Below, piece after piece: positions 5,685-9,921 of a DNA stretch of 9,921 bases (position 1 is the first letter of the stretch; each line of letters begins with the position of its first letter). Origin of the DNA: Patescibacteria group bacterium. GTDB lineage: Bacteria > Patescibacteriota > Minisyncoccia > Minisyncoccales > CG1-02-41-26. A program made the translations under genes and the position numbers. Where the stretch lies: contig DYHM01000020.1 in the NCBI GenBank assembly GCA_020724125.1, positions 1 through 9,921 of the forward strand, given 5' to 3'. The notes under the pieces are model-generated. The model was not told where the DNA came from. It did not search any database and worked only from the letters and a program-made list of their open reading frames with translations.

Positions 5685-7661
5685 TTATTTTTTTACTGGG
5701 AACACAGCGATGGCAGAAGCGCAAGGATTATCAATCGTCCATAAAAATCCCCGGAAAGTCCTACATTTATTAATTCGATGTCCTTCTAAATTTGGGACGC
5801 TATTGAAAAAAACCTCGGAGTTTCCGCCTGGAAAATTGGCATCGGTAGTGGGAAGTTGGTAAAGAACAACCATGCAAGTTCCTTTATTAGAGCCTTCGAT
5901 TTTAAGGGAATGGATATTCCGATAAAAGATATTTTTAACGGTAATCTCTTTTGTATCTACCTTTTCTTCTTTGGAATTATATTTTCTAAGAGTAATTAGA
6001 TTACTGCTAGTCAAATCAACTGGGCTAAAAAATGGCATCCACCCTGCCACTGCTGCGACTATCCAAACATCAGGATATTTTCTAAGTTCTATGTTTAAAT
6101 TGCGATCTAAATCAGAAATAGCAGCCAGGGGATCTCCTATTTTAACATAAACTAAACATTCGCCGCCGCCAGCAGCACCATAAGCAGCTGCCGTCATCGG
6201 TTCTGTGCAAAGCCACACCCTCTTGCAAACAGAAGGATCATCTATTTCTCTAACTTGAATTGAGGAGATTTTTTTTTCTAAAGAAACTTTACCATATTGA
6301 TTAGAAGATGAAGTAAGGGGAGGATTTTGTCGGGGAGATGGTTCACTGGTATCAAAAAGATCAGGAGTAAGATAATTACCACAACTAAGATCACCCATAC
6401 AAGGATTTTCTCCTGCCCCTACTATAGAGGAACTTAATCCACGCTCATTTCCTTTAACTTTTTCAAAAACTATTCTTAAATTGCCACTATAATTTTCGTC
6501 TTCATAAAGAACGGCAATAAAATCATGTTTTTTCTGCTCATTTTTGAGTTCAATTTTAACAGTTTTGTTATTAAACCAATAGTCTTTGAAAGAAAAATCT
6601 CCACTCGTTGTTTTTTTAAGGGGACCCATTTCTTCGCCGATTGTGTCGCCATAAAGATAAACGCCAGGACCATAGGGTTTTTGAACAAGAGAGAGGGGAG
6701 GGTGAGGAACTATAGAAGGAAGAGGAAGAGAAGCGCCACTATCACAATCAGGAGGAAGCATATAATTATACTTTACTCCTGTTGTAAAATCCGAAACTTC
6801 TATTTCGTTTATTTTTATTGTCATCTCATTTATTGTTTTTGTTTTAGAATCCGCTACTACTTTTCCGTCTGCGTTCAATTTTCCTTCTGGAATATATTCT
6901 ATCATTTTTTCACCCTGACCCGGACTATAGATAAAACCAGGTTCCGGTTTAAAATCTGCATTTGAATGAAGGAGAATTTTAATATCTTTTTGAGTTTTTG
7001 GCAAAAAAGCGAGATGAGTAAGTTTAAAATTTTTAAAATTCAATTCAGTGGGTTCACATTTTGTACTTGTGCCCTCAGGGGTATTTGGAACTTGTGTTTT
7101 TTGCCAACCCTGAACTGTTAAATCGCCGAATACTCTTTTTTTAGCGCCCCAGAGAGGATATTTTCGAAGGTTTTTTGAATTAGAAAAATAAACTGCATTT
7201 CCTTGCATGACGATTTCCTCTATAGTGGCTGTGTTATTTTGTAAAGCGATATGTCCATCCTCTGTCAATAAAACTATCCCTTCGTCAATGGGTGTTTTTT
7301 CTAATCTAAGAACCATAAATTGAGGGTTAATCAAGAGCAGAATGACATACGAGCCGATCAAAATCGCTAAACCCAAAAGAGCGTTAAAAATCTTGGTTTT
7401 GGCTTCCCTCACTTTTTCGGGGTCGCCGAACGAGGAGGTTAGATAGATAAAACCAGCGTGAATCAAAACCAAGAAAGCGATTAAGGCGCCGATAATAATT
7501 ACCCAGCGGGCGAGATAGTTAACCACTTCGCCGATAGTGGATTCTTCAGTGACAGTGATAGTTGTGCCTGGCACTGCGTGGTAAGGATAGTCAAGCTGGG
7601 CAAAGATGAAAAAAGGGGAAATGGAAAAAAGAAGAATAATTAAAAATAAAAATTTGGACAT
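5685..7661 (-). CDS. TrbC/VirB2-like pilin module fused to exported domains
   Basis: The 658-residue protein opens with a signal peptide (1-21, ending IFA). Two membrane helices follow (about 51-74 and 91-112), separated by a short loop with GDPEKVREAKTK. That pair has the shape of TrbC/VirB2-type type IV secretion pilins. Instead of ending there, the chain continues for about 540 residues with beta-rich sequence. Around 381-400 and 460-472, VLYEDENYSG and KKISSIQVRE resemble beta/gamma-crystallin Greek-key motifs; this is a tentative reading. Cysteines (202, 306, 421, 427, 479, 485, 502, 596, 633, 647) suggest disulfides outside the membrane. A proline-rich linker lies near 303-328. The protein is probably membrane-anchored with a large exported part. 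The gene is bracketed by the 31-base inverted repeat and two purine arrays. No Shine-Dalgarno sequence precedes the ATG; the signal peptide supports this start. Its function is unknown. Confidence 0.75.
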   Translation of the reverse strand: MSKFLFLIILLFSISPFFIFAQLDYPYHAVPGTTITVTEESTIGEVVNYLARWVIIIGALIAFLVLIHAGFIYLTSSFGDPEKVREAKTKIFNALLGLAILIGSYVILLLINPQFMVLRLEKTPIDEGIVLLTEDGHIALQNNTATIEEIVMQGNAVYFSNSKNLRKYPLWGAKKRVFGDLTVQGWQKTQVPNTPEGTSTKCEPTELNFKNFKLTHLAFLPKTQKDIKILLHSNADFKPEPGFIYSPGQGEKMIEYIPEGKLNADGKVVADSKTKTINEMTIKINEIEVSDFTTGVKYNYMLPPDCDSGASLPLPSIVPHPPLSLVQKPYGPGVYLYGDTIGEEMGPLKKTTSGDFSFKDYWFNNKTVKIELKNEQKKHDFIAVLYEDENYSGNLRIVFEKVKGNERGLSSSIVGAGENPCMGDLSCGNYLTPDLFDTSEPSPRQNPPLTSSSNQYGKVSLEKKISSIQVREIDDPSVCKRVWLCTEPMTAAAYGAAGGGECLVYVKIGDPLAAISDLDRNLNIELRKYPDVWIVAAVAGWMPFFSPVDLTSSNLITLRKYNSKEEKVDTKEITVKNIFYRNIHSLKIEGSNKGTCMVVLYQLPTTDANFPGGNSEVFFNSVPNLEGHRINKCRTFRGFLWTIDNPCASAIAVFPVKK

Positions 7662-7684
7662 AATAATTTAGAAATTTTCAAAAA

Positions 7685-7855
7685 ATGGGTGAAATGGGAG
7701 AAATGGGAGAAAAGGGTGAAAAGGGCGAAAGGGGAGAAATGGGAAAAATGGGTGAAAAGGGCGAAATGGGCGAAAAGGGAGAAAAGGGTGAAATGAGTGA
7801 AAAGGGTGAAATGGGAAAAATGGGAGAAAAGGGAGAAAAGGATGAAAAGGGTGGC
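7685..7855 (+). repeat. Purine-rich 9-base array, copy 2
   Basis: Nineteen consecutive 9-base units (GGGTGAAAA, GGGAGAAAT, GGGCGAAAA and similar) run with no insertion or deletion. In the GGT-GAA-AAG frame the plus strand is open from the ATG at 7685 to TAA at 7859-7861, giving a 58-residue Gly-X-Y-like peptide (MGE/KGE triplets). No Shine-Dalgarno sequence, promoter or signal sequence supports translation, and the related arrays do not keep a frame, so I annotate it as repeat DNA. All three minus-strand frames are also free of stops. Confidence 0.85.
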
Positions 7856-7904
7856 TTTTAACTTTGAACTTTAAACTTTTAACTTTGAACTTTGAACTTA
7901 TTTT
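7856..7904 (-). repeat. Right arm of the 31-base inverted repeat and flank
   Basis: AGTTCAAAGTTAA-type sequence lies here in inverted orientation, with the perfect 31-base arm at 7874-7904. The arm reaches two bases into the stop codon (7903-7905) of the upstream secreted-protein gene. The mate at 5554-5584 begins at the ychF start. Together they enclose the pilin-like gene and both of its purine arrays exactly. Confidence 0.75.
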
Positions 7905-9603
7905 ATATTCCCCAGCATTTGAAAGGATGTCTGTCGCCAGTTGTTGTATAACCTTGCTGTTGACGAGTTATTAATCCTGTATCGCAATTTCCTAAATTCG
8001 GAAGACTAATATGAATATGGTCTCTTTTTTTTATGGCGCAGACTGCGGTCTTTACTGCTTTTTGACATTCCTCAAGCCAAGTTTGCATTCCTTCGTTCCA
8101 TAAACCTTCATTGCCAATATCTACGGCTAAAGCTCCTTGTTGACCACTTTTGCCGCCATAATGACAGGAACAGGCAGTATGACTGCAATTACCACAAATT
8201 TTTTGGCCTCTGGTATAATTACAAACCGAGTGTTTTTCATCATAAGTAAGAATTGAACCAAGACGCCCGCTTTTATTTTTAAGACAAGTTATTAAACTAT
8301 CTAATTGAGGCGCGTTTTGCCGAGGGAAAGGAACATTATAATGACTGGCTAATCCAATATAATTAGCGCAATCTAATGGCGATGGAGGTTTAATTTTAGC
8401 GCAACTTCGACTAATAGTTCCCGGCGGTATTCCATCATCGATATCATTGATTGGCTCCACATCTATTACTTTATCAAAACCAACATAAAACTCCATTGGC
8501 GCTTCGTGGCAGCAGATAAAATTGGCTTGACTGCCGCCGCAAATCCAATCAAGACATTCGTTCTCTAGTTTTTTGGTTAAAACTGGGCCGCCGCAAAGAC
8601 AACTATAGCATTCTTTAGTTATCTCGCATTTTTCCCATTCTCCGGATTTTTCTTTACAACAATCATTTCCGCACTTATTAAAAATCCGATAATTAATTTT
8701 TGCTAAAATAGAAGCGGTTTCTTTGTTATTTTTTGGATTTCTGAGACATTTTATACATTCGTTATTTAAACCATCTTTGCATTGATAATGACAGAGTTCC
8801 GACCAGGGTCGGGGCCAATACAATCTTTGTTTCAATGCCTCGCGGCACTGCATTGGAAATCGCTCGCCAACAATTTCGCCGGCGGCAATTTGTTCTCTTT
8901 CCCAAACACCCAAGGCGCAACTCTTTTTGCCGATTATTTCTTTTTTATCTCCTCTTAAAGAATAAACATCTATCTTTCTATCGCTTGGTCTAAGCCAAAG
9001 CCGGCTAATTGTTAAATTTCTTTTAATAGCCTCGGCTTGGGTGATGGTGTCCCCTACTTCTTCTGGGATTTTGTTTAAATCCTCAGTTACTATTATTTTT
9101 TCTTCCAAAATAATTTTTTTAAGTTTTCTAAAAGAGGACTCAATACCATTGTTTAATTGTCTTAAGGTATCAGCGGCCACGCTTAAATCCGGACAGGGTT
9201 CGCCAACGCATTTCTTTGGCTGACATAAAGGCAAGGTCCAACCTTGCATAGCCGGGGGAAGTTTAATCTCTTTGCCAAAAGGAAGTTTTATAGCGAATCC
9301 AAAATCCGGGGATTGCAGACTTACATTAGGCGCGCATTTGCTATAATCGCAAATTCTTTCGCCACCCTGACTTAAATCAGTAATCACCCCTTTCATATGC
9401 TCGCCGGCGCTGTGAACAAAACCGCTTACAGCCCGGAGTTCTGTATAGAGTTCATTTATTAAATCAGCAAGGTCTTTCAGGGTTGTGCCGATAGGGATGG
9501 GTTCGTCGCAAACGATCCAACCCTGAGCCGAAACAAAATTAGAAAAACCAGATAAAAGAAGATAGGATAGAAAAAAAATTAAAATTTTAGAAAAGAAAGA
9601 CAT
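7903..9603 (-). CDS. Secreted Cys-rich protein, M15/LAS peptidase-like C-terminus
   Basis: This 566-residue protein has a signal peptide (1-26, ending VSA) and no further membrane helix, so it is probably exported. About 35 cysteines, many in CxxC or CC pairs (CIKC 283-286, CGNDCC 311-316, CYSCLC 332-337, CGNC 470-473), suggest a disulfide-rich or metal-binding fold. Residues 150-230 look helical. The C-terminal 150 residues resemble M15/LAS-superfamily metallopeptidases: S-C-H481 plus GG, then GALAVD495, and finally DHIH531IS. These correspond to the SxHxxGxAxD and HxH zinc motifs of D,D-carboxypeptidases and hedgehog-like folds. The first motif carries about seven extra residues (KSGQQG region), so activity cannot be assumed. 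If active it would cut peptidoglycan peptides. It has a strong promoter just upstream and is the first gene of a minus-strand run with the pilin-like gene and ychF. Confidence 0.72.
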   Translation of the reverse strand: MSFFSKILIFFLSYLLLSGFSNFVSAQGWIVCDEPIPIGTTLKDLADLINELYTELRAVSGFVHSAGEHMKGVITDLSQGGERICDYSKCAPNVSLQSPDFGFAIKLPFGKEIKLPPAMQGWTLPLCQPKKCVGEPCPDLSVAADTLRQLNNGIESSFRKLKKIILEEKIIVTEDLNKIPEEVGDTITQAEAIKRNLTISRLWLRPSDRKIDVYSLRGDKKEIIGKKSCALGVWEREQIAAGEIVGERFPMQCREALKQRLYWPRPWSELCHYQCKDGLNNECIKCLRNPKNNKETASILAKINYRIFNKCGNDCCKEKSGEWEKCEITKECYSCLCGGPVLTKKLENECLDWICGGSQANFICCHEAPMEFYVGFDKVIDVEPINDIDDGIPPGTISRSCAKIKPPSPLDCANYIGLASHYNVPFPRQNAPQLDSLITCLKNKSGRLGSILTYDEKHSVCNYTRGQKICGNCSHTACSCHYGGKSGQQGALAVDIGNEGLWNEGMQTWLEECQKAVKTAVCAIKKRDHIHISLPNLGNCDTGLITRQQQGYTTTGDRHPFKCWGI

Positions 9604-9618
9604 AGTTTAGTGGTTTGA

Positions 9619-9646
9619 ATTATACTCTTAAATTTTAAATTGGCAA
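9619..9646 (-). promoter_or_regulatory. Sigma70-type promoter for the secreted-protein gene
   Basis: On the minus strand TTGCCA (9641-9646), a 16-base spacer and a perfect TATAAT (9619-9624) stand directly upstream. Transcription would start near 9612, only about nine bases before the ATG at 9603. The mRNA would be almost leaderless, which fits the absence of a Shine-Dalgarno sequence there. Confidence 0.6.
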
Positions 9647-9658
9647 TTCTTGGAAATT

Positions 9659-9711
9659 AACAGTAGACAGATAATAGATAACAGTAAACAATAAACAGTA
9701 AACAGATAACT
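9659..9711 (+). repeat. ACAGTAAACAATA-type spacer repeat
   Basis: Short words AACAGTA, ATAAACAGT and AACAGATAA recur with a period near 7 bases (ACAGTAGACAGATAA, ACAGTAAACAATAA, ACAGTAAACAGATAA). This family is distinct from the AGTTCAAAGTTAA and purine arrays. It lies just upstream of the promoter and abuts the third purine array. No function can be assigned. Confidence 0.6.
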
Positions 9712-9921
9712 TGAAAAGGGTGAAAGGGGTGAAAAGGGTGAAAGGGGTGAAATGGGCGAAAAGGGTGAAATGGGTGAAAAAGGAAAAGGGAGAAATGGGT
9801 GAAAAGGGTGAAAGGGGTGAAATGGGCGAAAAGGGTGAAATGGGTGAAAAAGGAAAAGGGAGAAATGGGTGAAAAGGGTGAAAGGGGTGAAATGGGCGAA
9901 AAGGGTGAAATGGGTGAAAAA
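9712..9921 (+). repeat. Purine-rich array, copy 3, with 70-base higher-order unit
   Basis: Nine-base units of the GGGTGAAAT type are grouped into a 70-base block of seven 9-mers plus a 7-base AGGAAAA element. Blocks 9781-9850 and 9851-9920 are identical, and the partial first block (from about 9713) differs at only a few positions. As 70 is not a multiple of 3, the reading frame shifts in each block, which argues against coding. The array runs off the window edge, so its true length is unknown. Confidence 0.88.

Noticed and set aside
6525..6965. 146-codon plus-strand open frame
   Set aside because: It lies wholly antisense to the pilin-like gene, is rich in F, R, I and C with no recognisable domain, and is explained by the codon use of the opposite strand.
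7685..7861. Collagen-like short gene as a CDS
   Set aside because: The frame is a by-product of a 9-base period; no promoter or ribosome site is seen and sister arrays break frame. Kept as repeat and as a low-interest finding.
5554..7904. Insertion sequence with terminal inverted repeats
   Set aside because: There is no transposase in the interval and no clear target-site duplication, and the arms belong to a low-complexity spacer family; described as an inverted repeat only.
5554..9921. CRISPR array
   Set aside because: The repeats are 9 bases with no unique spacers of 25-40 bases, and there are no cas genes nearby.

Overview
The window is AT-rich and densely coding. Its small housekeeping proteins, almost total lack of Shine-Dalgarno sequences and low-complexity intergenic repeats suggest a Candidate Phyla Radiation (Patescibacteria) genome, most likely Parcubacteria-like. 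This is inference from style, not from a marker gene. TGA is used as a stop (end of ychF), which fits genetic code 11 and argues against the UGA-glycine lineages. Both window ends lie in repeat sequence, so the fragment may be a metagenomic contig that broke at repeats.

Left part (1-4465). secE, encoding the small SecYEG subunit, is on the minus strand behind a near-consensus promoter and a short GC hairpin. A 400-base gene-free stretch follows; it holds small tandem repeats and a 30-base palindrome. holB (DNA polymerase III delta-prime) is on the minus strand, divergent from polX (repair polymerase with PHP domain). polX is followed 5 bases later by a multi-pass membrane protein gene. The polX/membrane protein pair converges on ychF across a probable bidirectional terminator.

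Right part (4486-9921). Three minus-strand genes, in transcription order: a cysteine-rich secreted protein with a C-terminal M15/LAS-type metallopeptidase-like signature, a TrbC/VirB2-like two-helix membrane module fused to a roughly 540-residue exported region, and the GTPase gene ychF. A good sigma70-type promoter sits just upstream of the first. The two exported proteins look like a cell-surface pair, but their function is not known.

The most unusual feature is the spacer DNA around the two surface genes. Each of the three spacers carries an array of a 9-base purine-rich unit (GGGTGAAAT and variants) with the G-rich strand always on plus. The rightmost array is organised into 70-base higher-order copies. 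The pilin-like gene is also bracketed by a perfect 31-base inverted repeat placed at the edges of the neighbouring genes. Other short repeat families lie in other spacers, and one appears in frame inside the polX PHP domain.
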